A stretch of 64,000 nucleotides of DNA from Hygrophila difformis (Eukaryota; Streptophyta; Magnoliopsida; Lamiales; Acanthaceae), in the NCBI GenBank assembly GCA_030278955.1, contig JAOANR010000013.1, positions 44,738,191-44,802,190 on the forward strand, given 5' to 3'. Every line of letters starts with the position of its first letter. Positions within the stretch are counted from its first letter, which is position 1. The notes under the pieces are model-generated. The model was given only the letters and a program-made list of their open reading frames with translations. It had not been told where the DNA came from and made no database searches. Position numbers and translations under genes: made by a program. Below are positions 1 through 10,816 of the stretch, one piece after another.

Positions 1-84
1 TGCCGCGGAAGTAGCAACCGGCGTTTGTCTGACGGCGGAGATGCCGGAAAATCGTGAGGACAGATTGGATGAAGTATTGATCAT
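1..84 (-). CDS. METTL7-like methyltransferase, first exon only (runs off left edge)
   Basis: The minus strand reads a 28-residue N-terminus starting MINTSSNLSSRF that is nearly identical to the start of the complete methyltransferase gene at 11035-12356. It is rich in Ser, Thr and Ala, like a plastid or mitochondrial targeting peptide. The rest of the gene lies outside the window. I chose the ATG at 82-84 because the upstream ATG that is open in the complete gene is followed here by a frame change (about 7 bases missing) and a stop, so only the inner ATG is usable in both copies. Whether the gene is intact beyond the edge cannot be told. Confidence 0.55.
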   Translation of the reverse strand, partial: MINTSSNLSSRFSGISAVRQTPVATSAA

Positions 85-308
85 TGTTGCTGAGGACTTG
101 AGTTTTCTGTGTCCTACAATTCCCGAGGAATGTAGTAATGCTGGTGTAGTCCAAAATATCTCATGTATATGGGGACTGGAGTGGGGAGTAGATTAATTTT
201 AACACATTTCACAACCTTACATTAGAAACATTATATGGACACGAATAAAAATCTGTTCAATTGTTGAGGTCCTCTAACTTCAAGCTTCTAAAATTGTCTA
301 CATATATA

Positions 309-980
309 GGAAAAAAAAAAGGCCAAAAAACATCCGTTTTCTTTTTCAAAAAGTCAAATCGGTCCTTTTTTTTTTAATTTTATTGCCGATTTAGTCCGCT
401 GCCTATGCTAATTATATTCATTTTAGTCCAAAAATCACTAACCCTTCCTAGGACGCTGACGTGAAATTAATTTATTTCGGTCCTTTTCATTCTTAAAGGC
501 GATTCAAGATTAAACACAATGAGACAAAAGGCATGTGATTGTCCTTTTCATTCTTCGGCCCTCAGTTTTGAGCCAAACATCCCCTTTATCATTTCTTTGT
601 TGCCGGAATTTGAATATGCGTCGCGGGATTAGGGTTCGAATTTGGGGGTGCTGCGATATGGGAGGTGATTGAAATGAAGGGCTTCGAATTGGGGGTGATT
701 GAAAAGAAGGGCTTCGAATTGGGGGTGCTGCAATATGGGAGGTGATTGAAATTAGAGTCGGGTCAGGTTGCATACTTATTTGGCAAACACGTCGGAGTGA
801 CAACAATTCAAAACCGATCCAGCGTGTATGGTTTAGAATAAATCATTGACACATCAGCATCCTAGGAAGGATTTAAAGTGAATATAATTAGCATAGGTAG
901 TGGACTAAATCGGCAATAAAATTAAAAAATAACCGATTTGGCTTTTTTGAAAAAAAACGGATGTATTTGGCCTTTTTTCC
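309..980. mobile_element. Mutator-like foldback element with about 140-bp TIRs
   Basis: The left end (309 to about 455) and the right end (about 845 to 980) are long, imperfect inverted repeats beginning GGAAAAA..GGCCAAA..CATCCGTTTT. The core between them holds a tandem motif (GAAGGGCTTCGAATTGGGGGTG, about 640-745) and no coding sequence. The element interrupts a region that is continuous in its paralogue at 12273-12780, which confirms an insertion. A clean 9-bp target duplication could not be read because both flanks are AT repeats. Assignment to Mutator-like elements rests on the long TIRs and is an inference. Confidence 0.7.
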
Positions 981-984
981 TATA

Positions 985-1016
<32 letters not shown>
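981..1016. repeat. (TA)n microsatellite
   Basis: An almost pure TA run directly at the right edge of the foldback element. The paralogous site at about 12570 lacks it, so it expanded at or after the insertion. Confidence 0.9.
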
Positions 1017-1018
<2 letters not shown>

Positions 1019-1170
1019 CTTGTATTGTCTCCTTAAATTCCTAGAATTCTATATAGGTGAAAAGTATTCGACATTGTTCAATATTCTTTATAAATTTAGA
1101 ATGATCCTAGAATATTCCATATCAAGGTATAAATAGGTGAGTAATGTTCATTTGTAAATCAAAACAAAAG

Positions 1171-2239
1171 AATACAATCAAAAACACCACGCAAACACAT
1201 TAAGAGAGTTGTAAGTATTGAAAATCATCAATAGAAGTGGCACTGTTAAGGTTATTCAACAACACTTGGAGAAATAGTTGTGTTATTCTTCCCAATATCA
1301 ATTAGTGAAACTTATTGGAATTTAATTTATACCAAATCTATAATATACTAAAGTGGAGTATTATCCACAGATTTTCCCCCAAAACTTCTCTCTCCTCCAC
1401 ATTAATTGCTCTTTATATTTTTTTTTTCTATTCATTTCTTATATAAATATAAAAAGTATAAAGAAAAATAGAAGGAATTTCATTATATTGAAAAATTAAT
1501 TTCAAAAAGTATATTCTTATTTTATTATATTTCAATAATAAATGGTAATACTAATACCATTGTCATGATTATTAGTGATAAAATATATTTAATTTTTATT
1601 ATAAACTAATATTGAATGCTAGATAAATTATAAAATAATAATTTTATACTATAATTTATAAACATTTGAATCTAAAATTTTAAATTGATCTAATTTAAAT
1701 TTATTAAATATTCAATGAAATAGAGAATGCATGTGATTATTACTATATCATTAATTTAAATTTTATACTATCTCATTAAATATTCAAGTCATGCTGACTG
1801 GCTTTGGAATTGTTCGTAGTTGGATCGATTGAATAGAACCATGGTACACCAATGGCATCACTACCCATATGTTCCTCATGTGAAGAAAATAACAATGGGG
1901 TAAAAGTAAATTTGGGTGTTCCCTCAGATCCCTATTGTTTACCATTCGTTCCCTTCTCTCTCGAAGCCTTGAAATCCACTCACTTGTATTGCGGTGTGGA
2001 GGAGCTTTAATCATCTTGATTGCTACATTGATATCAAGGGGAACACATTAAGCTGGGTAAACCACAGTCCACAGCTATGGATCCCCAGCCAAAAGAAGTA
2101 TGGCATCTGTATGCCCCTGCATCTGCCGGGTATTCTTGAACGTTTTATCTATGCCGATCCATTTTTCAATACTCTTTCTTGATGGCTTCTTGGTGGACTG
2201 GGAGAAACAAGCTGAAAAATCTGTTTTTGAGAAGTGATG
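1171..2239. other. AT-rich intergenic DNA, no gene seen
   Basis: The stretch 1330-1780 is simple AT-rich sequence. From about 1780 to 2240 base composition becomes more balanced and short open frames appear, but none shows a recognisable domain. It may be an old captured gene fragment or repeat remnant. Confidence 0.5.
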
Positions 2240-2341
2240 TGATCTTTTTTTGAAATCTTGAAAAATATTTTTAAATCTGTGTTCTGACTGTGATCTTTTT
2301 TTGAAATCTTGAAAAATATTTTTAAATCTGTGTTTTGACTG
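2240..2341. repeat. Two tandem copies of a 51-bp unit
   Basis: Units 2240-2290 and 2291-2341 are nearly identical (TGATCTTTTTTTGAAATC...). The period of 51 is a multiple of three, so a minus-strand frame repeats 17 residues (SEHRFKNIFQDFKKRSQ-like), but no known protein is recognised. Confidence 0.85.
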
Positions 2342-5185
2342 ATTGACTGCATGTTGAAACATACACATTATATATGTGAAAAAAGAAATGAGGAGGATAG
2401 ATGACCAAAAAAAAAAAAAACAGTACGTGAAACTTTTGACAAATTTCGTCACACGAGCGTTTTTCTAAAATATCCCAGGTTTGAATTTATTAAATGAAGG
2501 AGTTATGATTTATGGAATGGGTTTAGGGATATATTAAGAGTGTCACTCTTTATTACTCAGGTGGGGTGCTTTAATTTCAAATGGCACTGCGGTCCTCTCA
2601 TGTCATGAAACTTTTGACAAGTCTCATGGTACAACCGGGATAGATTGACCTTCAGCTTGTCACACTGAGGGTCCCCGGCATATGTGCCATGATACTTCTC
2701 ATGATTTCATGTCATGAGATTACCTACCATGAAACTTTCGGCAGATTCCCACTACATGAGTATTTTCCGAAAAATCACGTTTTTATTTACTCGTGTTAAG
2801 AAACTGTGCCCCCGAAAGCGCACGGAGTCAAAAATTGCAGTATTTATAGTAAGTACCGGATCGTTCACTGGAGGATGTACGATGGAAGCAGGGCCCACGT
2901 CGTTTTATAAGATTTTCCACTCGGTTACTCGATTCAAGTTTGTGATTTGACTAACAACTACTTGACAAAATTTAAACTAAGCTATGAAAGCAATCAAAAT
3001 AAAGCAGATAAAATTATTCTAGAAAGCGAATTAAATTTAATCTAAGAAAGCAATAAAATTATTCTAGGAAAGCGGTTAAAAATTATCTAAGAAAGCAGAT
3101 TTAAATTGAGACAGAAGGGACAGGGAGAAAATAATAAAGATTGGACAAGATTCAGATGAAACACAATTAAACTTCCATTTTGTTACACAGATCTTAGCTT
3201 GGGATAATCCATCAGTTAGCTAACTCTCATGTTCTCTATACCATGTTCCCTTTAACAGACAGGTACTTACAGTAAGAGTTTACATGCTCTTAAGGCAACA
3301 CATTCTAAGATACCACAGACTCACAACTGCCCTCACATGGCCATGCTGAGGCATATTATTCATCTGTGGTGGACAAGCAACACCTGACAAATCATTAGTT
3401 GAAGTGTCAAGTACCACTATCATTCCCCCATGTCACACCCAAAGATTTTAATCAAGCCCTGAACTATCCCTTAACTATCAATCCTAGTAGCAGTTACGCA
3501 ACTCTCAATACAACCGAGTGACCTCTAAAGAAAGCAGTTTAAAAGAAAGCGATAAAGAAAGCATTTAAAATCCTATCACTCGGAAGTTTTAAAAGTCTGA
3601 CACTGGTAGTAAAAGAAAGCCCCCAGTCAGGATGACCGGGTGTGGATCAAGAATTCCCTATTCTCGGTGAACCGCTCGCTGTGTTCACTTCCCGTCGGGT
3701 GGTTATGAGATACAAACTAATGAAACGAACTAATAGATTAGTTCGTTCCGGATGCACTCACTCAGTACTCAAAAATAGGCATTGGCAGAGGAGGATAGCA
3801 GTTGAAAGGAACTCAACCCTATCTTAGAAAATAACCAAGGCCTATGTGTTGTTCCTCTAGAATTATCTATCACACCGTATTTAAATCCAAGTGGACCCCA
3901 TCTCAGTGTGATATTTAATACCAGATTTCCAACACACAGCAATTTTGGAAAATAATTGATATTTGAAAATCATTCCCTAAACAGGTACTAGACTCTCAAT
4001 TAAAATACAGATCCTTTCAGTCTAGGTGAGACCTAATCGCTGACTCTGCTTCTAATTTCCCAAAATCAACCCCCAGTCGGATATGAATTAGTCATAACTG
4101 TGGAATTTATCCCTTACTCAGATCCGGATTTTATAAAGGAATTTTTGTTGGAAATTTATTATGAAACATCTGATTTAAATCAAGACTTCTATGTCCAAGG
4201 GAAGGATCCCAAAATAATATTGACCACAATATTTACATAATATTATCATGCATAATTTTATATGAGAAGTGTAAAATCAAATAACCCAAAATATATGGTG
4301 GGTTTAGACAGAAGTTGAAACACAAAGATGAAATAGCCGGAGATGAGAAGAATTTATTTGGCTAAAAAGAGTGCCAGAAATAACTGGGGTGATCTGGACT
4401 GCAAACATCTGCTATCCAGTTCCCAATTATTCCAGATGGAATGATTTTTAGAACAGAAAGGAATTCCAAGTGACAGTGACCACCGTCATTCAGCTCCCTT
4501 TTGTCTGTGAATGGAAGAAAAACCCACATACTTTCTTGCTGTAATAATTCTCAAATAATGTTGGTCGACATCATTTAATAATACTACAACTTGAATTCAG
4601 GTTTGAAATTAAGATAAAGAAAATAAAACTGTATCCGGATAGGAATCAGCTGAGCAGCTATTATAGTCCTGGATGGACGAACCGCCAAGGCTTCCACCGA
4701 CCACTACCCGGACCATGCAAAATAACATCTAGTAATTAATATACAGACCACGAGCTAGTTTATCCGTGTAGGAATACCCGCCAACATTAGTCTGTTATAT
4801 CTCTTACTAGCTGTTTCACACAACACGGAAAAGACCAAAATAGAATAAGAAAATATTTTTGGGTCATCTTGCATGAGAGACATTGGTTTCTCATGCAAGG
4901 TATGGAATTAAATCCATAATTACTCTTCATGTCTAAATAATCACTCATTCCATAATTAATTAATTACAGTCCTGATTATATACTTAGATCATTAGAGTTT
5001 AATTTTTATAGAAAAGTCTTTTAATGGAAATTGAACAAAGTTCTTTATATCAGTTTAATCATGGGTTGAGATCATTGGATTTCAACCTCAAAATATTAAT
5101 ATAAAGGTTCAATTAATTAATGGAGTGAGATGGAGAATAAAAATTTGGCAAAAAGGGTGCCTGTTTGTCGCGATACAGAGTTTGT

Positions 5186-5887
5186 GTCGCGGACCCATGG
5201 TCCGCGACAAGGGTTTCGCGACAAAGGGGTGGGAAATAAGAGGAACGGATATTTTGAAAATTAGGGTTTGCTTTGTCGCTAAGCAAAAAAAATTTTGTCG
5301 CGGAACATGGTTCCGCGACAAGGGATATAGCGACAAGGGTTTGAAAATTGGTAAGGACATAATTCCTGGTCGCGGAACAAGGATTTTGTCGCGGACCGTG
5401 GTTCCGCGACAAAGGTTCCGCGACAGAGTCCTCCCAGAATAAAATTACAAGTATTTGAGTCCTTGGTCGCTAATCAAGGGTTTTGTTGCGGAACGTGGTT
5501 CCGCGACAAGATTGCTTCGCGACCAAGGGTTTGAAAATTGGTAAGGACATAATTCCTGGTCGCGGAACAAGGATTTTGTCGCGCACCGTGGTTCCGCGAC
5601 AAAGGTTCCGCGACAGAGTCCTCCCAGAATAAAATTACAAGTATTTGGGTCCTTGGTCGCTAATCAAGGGTTTTGTCGCGGAACGTGGTTCCGCGACAAG
5701 ATTGCTTCGCGACCAAGGGTTTCAAAATAATGGCAAGGTTTAATTTTCTGTCTCGGGATAAGATTTTGTCGCGGAACGTGGTTCCGCGACAAGGGTGCTC
5801 CGCGACAAAAGCCATGCAGACAAAATGCAAGAATTTGGTCCTCTGTCGCTAAACAGGGGTTATGTCGCGGACCGTGGGTCCGCGACA
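5186..5887. repeat. Array of eight GTCGCGG / CCGCGAC palindromes
   Basis: Eight palindromes of 23-27 bp share the design (TT)GTCGCGGAAC-spacer-GTTCCGCGAC(AA), most with a 3-base centre (GTG or ATG). They lie at 5186-5208, 5295-5321, 5386-5412, 5483-5509, 5576-5602, 5673-5699, 5766-5792 and 5863-5887. Those at 5295, 5673, 5766 and 5863 have perfect arms of 11-12 bp. About two dozen GTCGCG or CGCGAC words fall in 740 bases of otherwise AT-rich DNA. Further single motifs occur at 6470-6830, on the other side of the putative promoter. Confidence 0.9.
5341..5720. repeat. 190-bp tandem duplication inside the palindrome array
   Basis: 5341-5530 and 5531-5720 are near-identical direct repeats, each holding two palindromes plus the spacer wording TTGAAAATTGGTAAGGACAT. 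They differ at only a few positions, so this part of the array expanded by local duplication. Confidence 0.88.
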
Positions 5888-6414
5888 AAGTGTATGGCGA
5901 CAAAGGGTTTTTTTTAAAATTTTATAAAATTTTGGCAGCATAACCCCTTAAATTGGAAACTCGGGGTTTGCGTCTTAATCCGTGGGATTAAGACGGGAAT
6001 GATGCAACACAAAAAATATACAATATATATAAAAATTAAAAATCTAGCTAAAACATGAAAAATTGGTCAAGTGACCCAAAATACAAAAATAAAGCAAGTA
6101 ATATTATGGAAGTGATCCATAATAGATTTTTTTTGTGGAACATTTTCTCATATAACAACAAAAACCAAAAATGGGTTAAACACACCCATTGATTAAGTGT
6201 TTTCAACCCAAAAATACAAAATATAAAACTGGAAAAATAAAAGTGAACACTAGCTACACTAATTTATTACAAAGCATAAATTAAAACTAAGCTAAAATCT
6301 ACATCTACATTGCATAAACTAAGCTACCTACTCTAACATATTTTTGGAGAGCACAGTGGTGCCTCCAAGAACAAAATAAACTAAAGTGTAGATAGGTTAC
6401 TGTTCAAGGGGGTG

Positions 6415-6475
6415 GGAGGATATATTTATAGAGAGTAGAATTAGCCCTAGGCCCATTAGGCCCATCGTGTCGCTA
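6415..6475 (-). promoter_or_regulatory. Putative minus-strand promoter (TATA plus site II elements)
   Basis: On the minus strand two TGGGCC-type site II elements (about 6450-6470) are followed by CTCTATAAATATATCC (about 6420-6440), a good plant TATA box. Transcription would run leftwards through the palindrome array. No coding region follows, so this looks like an LTR promoter rather than a gene promoter. Confidence 0.5.
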
Positions 6476-6837
6476 AGCAAAATGTTTTGTCGCGGAACAG
6501 CTTGCATAGGGACACAACACATAAAATTCTGTATTTTGCTTCAGGATTTTGAGCATGAGGAGACGGGAGCTCGAGTCCCAGGGAATAGGACAAATATTTC
6601 CTACCCAGTGGGACCTCAAGTCCTGGGATCTCCTTGCAATTCTGGCACATGGGGAAATTTGAATTTGGGAGAGTGGCATGGTCACGTGAGCTGTCTCTGT
6701 CTCCTGGTCGTGGTCGCGATCCATTTTGTTTCCGCGACAAAATTATGTGTCTTGATACTCCTCTCACAGTCGCGGAGCAATATTTGGTCGCGGAGCACTT
6801 GGTCGCGGAACACTCTATCGCGACAAAATGTTTAATT

Positions 6838-7570
6838 TCCTCTCTCTCCCCTCTTTTCTCTTTCTCATCAGATTTTCTTTCTCCCATTTTTCTTTCTTTC
6901 CTTCTTCTCTCTCTCGTTTCTTTCTCTTCCTCCATTTTTCTTTCTCCTCCTCCTCCATTTTCATCTTCTATCTTCTTCCCAAATTTCTTCTTCCATGTTT
7001 TCTGTTGATTTGGGGTAGCGGCTAGAAGAGCCTGAAGGGGATGGTGGCGACCGGACTGGAGATTGGCCGGAATTTAATTTGGGGGTTTTCTATTCCCTTC
7101 GCCGGAGAAGATGGAGGAGGAAAGGAGAGGCCGACCGATGGTGAGAAGACAGGCGGCGGAATCTGGAGGTGTTGGCCGGAGTTGATGGTAGTTGTGACTG
7201 AGGAGGCGGAATCGGAGTGGTGGTGGCTGCGTTCGGTTTTGAGAAGGGTGGAGGAGATGGTGGCGGCAGCAGGGGAAAGCGGCGGTTGTGGCGACGAGTG
7301 GAGGAGGAGAATGGAGATGGTGGTGGCTCGGTGGTTGCGGAGATGGGACTGTGGTGGCCGGAGGGGTGGAAATGGGAGATTTGGGGGTTGGCGAGCTCGC
7401 CGGAGTATGGGGATGCGGCGGCTGTCGGAGGCGCTGGTTGATGCGGAAGGGCGGGGGTGGTCGGAAAATGGATGGGCAGTGGAGAAATTGGAGTTGGGGG
7501 CTGTTGGTGGTGGTCGGCCGGCGGCGAGGCGGCGGCGGCGGCGCAGTGGTGGCGGCGGCTAGGGTTAGGT
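6838..7570. other. CT-rich tract followed by GC-rich gene-like island, no credible ORF
   Basis: 6838-7010 is almost pure CT on the plus strand, and 7041-7560 is rich in GGCGG/GGTGG. Open frames exist on both strands but encode low-complexity Gly/Trp/Arg or Pro/Ser proteins with no domain, as expected from composition alone. A telomere-like AGGGTTAGGTTTAGG run follows at 7561. A similar GC-rich island lies next to the primer binding site of the LTR element at 17020-17340, so this may be a retrotransposon leader. Confidence 0.5.
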
Positions 7571-8494
7571 TTAGGTTTAGGTGTGATTGGGCTTTTTGGT
7601 GTGTTTTGGGCCATAGTTGGTGTAATGGGCTTATTGTTGGAGTGGGCTGGAAAGTGGTATTGGGCTAATGGAAAAGTGGATTTTGGGCCTGTGTAGTGTT
7701 AGGCTTCATGGGATTTTGGACTGATGGACTGAAATTAAATCAAAACACCTGTAATTAATTGAAATGATTAGTGGACCAAATAATTCTAATTATGGCAGAA
7801 AACAAAGATAAAAATAAATAAACATAAAAATTAAAAATATATACGTCAAAATATAAAATATAAGGATATTTGCTCCACTTGATATTTTTGTTTGTGTTCC
7901 GTTTAATGGATCCGTGTTCCACCGAACAGATACTACCAAACCATAATTATCAAATATGGAATTTTTAATATTTTTATCATGTTTTTGGGTTTTTTTAACA
8001 TAAATTTAATAAAAATAATAATATTTTTGTATTTTCTAATACCAGCTTATTATTTATACAAACTTGCATAAATCTGTTAAATTCAACTGCTTTCTTATTT
8101 AAATAAGACCGGAATGCGATCAAATGTCCGTATCAGACACGGAAATAGATTGAAAATAATGGTCAATTTTGGCCATTATCAGTACGCTAGTGCAATTTTG
8201 GAATCCAATAAATAAAAAACTCGAGAAGAAGGTGATCACAATATATAGAAAATTGTAAAGTTGTCAATGTAATATCGGTAATGTTATCTACTATTATATT
8301 TTCAGCGATAATTTAAATTTTATATTTCAAATACTACTGTATATTTTAAATTACTAATATCGCTATAAAAAAAAGGAAAAACATTTAGTGACATAATTTT
8401 AATATCTCATTGAAACTATATTTTACGTGACAACCTAATTTAGTTATTTTTTTACAACTTTCTATTGTTAGTATTGCTATATTTTTTTTTTAGG

Positions 8495-9080
8495 AATCAT
8501 CAAGATTATATTCTCATCATCGCCCAAGAAATGGCCAGTACAATGTTCGAGTGAATTTGAAAACCATAACAAATCTCAACCAGGATAGGCACCAGATCAA
8601 GCAACCTACCTTCTACACCCTTCCCTAAAGGCAACATTGTACTATCATCAACACAGATAAACACCTTGTTCTACTGTCATCAAAGCAAAATCAACTACAG
8701 AACAAATAGATCACCGCTACTACTGACAACAACATTTCTCCTCTAAAACCACATTTCAATTTCACCGTTACCCTCAGCCCCCAATTTAGCCCATTGGTCT
8801 ACTGACATCGTTGCGTTCCCTTAATACATGTTGAATGTTCACTCTTCCTGCAAAATTCAATATTACTAAAATAGGAGCAAGTAAAGCATGCAACCCTCCT
8901 GGAATGTCACCCGGTTCCATGAGCCATCTCACCACATTGCTCGAGTCACATTCGAACAGCAACTTTGGATGTAATACCCTAGAATATGGCTTAAATGGAG
9001 TGAAATAAGCTACTCATACCAACAATGTACCTTTATTTCTTGGTAACCATCCTATTAGAACTCCAAAGTTAAGATCCTAC
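8495..9080 (-). mobile_element. LINE fragment, RNase H-like end
   Basis: Minus-strand translation gives pieces typical of the RNase H domain of plant LINEs: ECDSSNVVRWLM followed about 35 residues later by VNIQHVLRERNDV. The frame is broken by stops. It lies just downstream of the truncated methyltransferase copy, where that gene's exons 4-6 would be expected. Confidence 0.6.
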
Positions 9081-9162
9081 ATCTCGTGGATTTGTATGGT
9101 TGAGATTAACTTCACCTATTATCAGTTGAATTTTTAAGGGTAAAAAATAATTCGGCACTTAC

Positions 9163-9730
9163 ACCTTGCAGAAAGGTGAAATTAGATGGTGGGAGTCCTG
9201 CCGTCTCAGCTGCGGCCTTAGCATATTTCTCCATCTTTTTATTGGGATCGATTCCGACCACATTAATAATACTAGGATCATCTGCATAGTACTTGAGATT
9301 AGGACCAGTTCCTATCCCAATCTCCACAACCCTTTCAGCATTTCCCCTCAATTCACCAAGAAGCTTTGACTTGTAAACACCAACCTTACAACAACAAATT
9401 TTAAAACAGAAATCAGACAACTCTTCCATCAATACAAAATGATTTACTTCAAATTAGGACATCATTGGCAACCTCTGCTTCGTAGGATTTCATGAATGTG
9501 TTCAATATATATGCATAAAGCTCCTCGTACCAATCTGGCTTCTTGGGATGAAACCTTTTTATCAGTTCCTTCAACACAAACCATCCAAGATTCAATTTTT
9601 TTTCCTCCCCCAATCGGAATTGAAAATTGAGGGCACAACACAAGCATAAGTTTCATTGACGGAAATTAGAAAAGAAAATCAAACCATGGAGTTGTGTTGG
9701 GAAGTGGAATCTCCACCCTCGGAGGGCAGC
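9163..9730 (-). pseudogene. Truncated METTL7-like methyltransferase copy (end of exon 1, exons 2 and 3)
   Basis: Exon 2 (9473-9568, 96 bp) and exon 3 (9163-9384, 222 bp) are open, spliced in phase and closely match the complete gene at 11035-12356. They carry RFHPKKPDWYEELYA and the SAM-binding motif VVEIGIGTGPN. Exon 3 has one extra codon (SIINV against SISV). Only the end of exon 1 is recognisable (9685 to about 9730, SEGGDSTSQHNSM). The targeting peptide and exons 4-6 are missing, and downstream sequence is a LINE fragment. The two intact exons suggest recent loss, but no complete methyltransferase can be made. Confidence 0.8.
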
Positions 9731-10099
9731 AATAAATCTTTTCCCATCCAGCCTCGAAGAAAGTGTCTTCTGTGGGAACTGGCGATCGAACAGATTGTTC
9801 AGACAACTGGTAAAAATCAGCCCGGGAAGAATCTATTCCAGGAACAGCAAACTGAGTGTATGAATATGACTACTATATATGTAGAACATTAAAACTGGAA
9901 GTTTTATGTATTGGTTGACTTTTCTTCCTTAGTTAAGAAGTTTTAGAATTCCAGAAAATAAAAGGAAAGAAATGGAAGATTATTACAACCTACGGAGAAT
10001 ATATATTCTTTTTTTGAAATATTCCTAAAATATCAATTACTACAACTTGTACATCTCACAGCTTTGTCCAAAACTATGATCCCCTTGCAACGATCAAAT

Positions 10100-10390
10100 G
10101 GTTTGTCCAAGGCTATGATCAAATGGGTCTTTTAAGATTGAGCGATGTGCGGGGTTTGTTTGGTTTTGCTTCTTATCTTGGAGCAGAATTGCATAGTATT
10201 TGGAATGGCATGAAGAGGCTCCATAGGAACGGGGACTCTCAAGAGGCTCTTTAATTCATTAGGAAGGTGCCTGAATCAGCGTAGTATCTTTACCCTCTTC
10301 TCAAGAACATCTTTTTGTAATTAATATGTCATGAATCATGATCCTCGTATTATTCTCTCTTCAATATACACACGTACACACAAAAAAAAT
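10100..10390 (+). mobile_element. LINE fragment, RNase H-like
   Basis: The plus strand reads LGAELHSIWNGMKRLHRNG then SQEAL and FIRKVPESA, closely similar to the LINE RNase H piece at 31106-31579 (VAELHGIWNGIKRL, SREALRLISNGV). An in-frame stop and the lack of flanking domains show a decayed fragment. Confidence 0.6.
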
Positions 10391-10420
10391 CTAAACTTTA
10401 CTTTTGTGTCTCACGAGTGT

Positions 10421-10691
10421 ATATTTTCGAAATACTGCAAGTCTGCAACAAGATAGGAACGGGGACTTGGCTTAGTGGTCAAGTTCCTATCTTTCAACCT
10501 TTTGGTTGGCTGCCGCACACATTATCCCTCTCCTTTCTCATCCGGCCGAGGACGAGGACTTGTATATTTTCAAAATACTGCAACAAGATAGCGACAATTA
10601 CGAGGACTTGTATATTTCTCATCCGGCCCCTTATCCCTTCCCTTTCTCCCTTTGTAATTTGTGTAGTTTGGGTTGCCATATACCTTCCGAT
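10421..10691 (+). mobile_element. SINE-like element with internal repeats
   Basis: GGGGACTTGGCTTAGTGGTCAAG resembles the box A region of the tRNA-derived SINEs elsewhere in the window, and the tail (TTTCTCCCTTTGTAATTTGTGTAG) matches the SINE body at 52378-52553. The middle carries repeated GAGGACTTGTATATTT units. A 10-bp TCACGAGTGT occurs at 10411-10420 and 10692-10701 and is a candidate target duplication. Confidence 0.6.
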
Positions 10692-10816
10692 TCACGAGTG
10701 TTAATGTTTACCAACAAGCAAACGGACACGATTAAAAAAACAGAGGCAGTATATACAATTCATCAAGGAAACCGATACGTGCATTATATACACGTGCGCC
10801 CGGCATATGCAATTAT

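Larger units (their letters stand above)
1..1170. repeat. Segmental duplication of methyltransferase 5' region (copy 1)
   Basis: Bases 1-308 and 981-1170 match 12273-12780 in the same order, including the first exon, the upstream spacer, an AGAATATT-rich stretch and a TATAAATAGGTGA block. The two halves are separated by the inserted foldback element at 309-980. The match carries several small gaps, so the duplication is not recent. Confidence 0.8.
2400..8200 (-). mobile_element. Non-coding LTR-retrotransposon-like region
   Basis: No protein domain is visible across 5.8 kb. A TGTCACACCC terminus, as many plant Ty3-type LTRs carry, occurs at 3431. The tract 2580-2960 has wording familiar from such LTRs (ATGAAACTTTTGACA, GTAAGTACCGGATCG). 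A minus-strand promoter sits near 6430, and a CT-rich then GC-rich tract fills 6838-7560. Together these suggest a very long LTR or LTR-derived sequence read on the minus strand. I found no matching second LTR in the window and no target duplication, so boundaries and class are uncertain. The spans 3000-5100 and 7700-8490 show nothing else. Confidence 0.4.

Noticed and set aside
1020..1330. Endogenous pararetrovirus promoter (TATAAATAGG followed by a leader-like sequence)
   Set aside because: No viral coding sequence is nearby, and the block is part of the methyltransferase 5' duplication.
5186..5887. CRISPR-like array
   Set aside because: The repeats are palindromes with uneven spacing in plant nuclear DNA, and no cas genes exist; a plant genome is not expected to hold CRISPR.
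5109..5903. Overlapping open frames with repeated SRNHVPRQN- or RGTWFRDKG-like residues on both strands
   Set aside because: They are translations of the palindrome array and have no start context, domain or codon bias; the palindromes force both strands open.
6456..7025. Several open frames of 60-160 residues
   Set aside because: They are built from the CT-rich tract and TCGCGGA repeats; no recognisable protein.
7041..7614. Gly/Trp-rich and Pro/Ser-rich proteins of about 170 residues
   Set aside because: Low-complexity products of a GC-rich tract, open on both strands, no domain.
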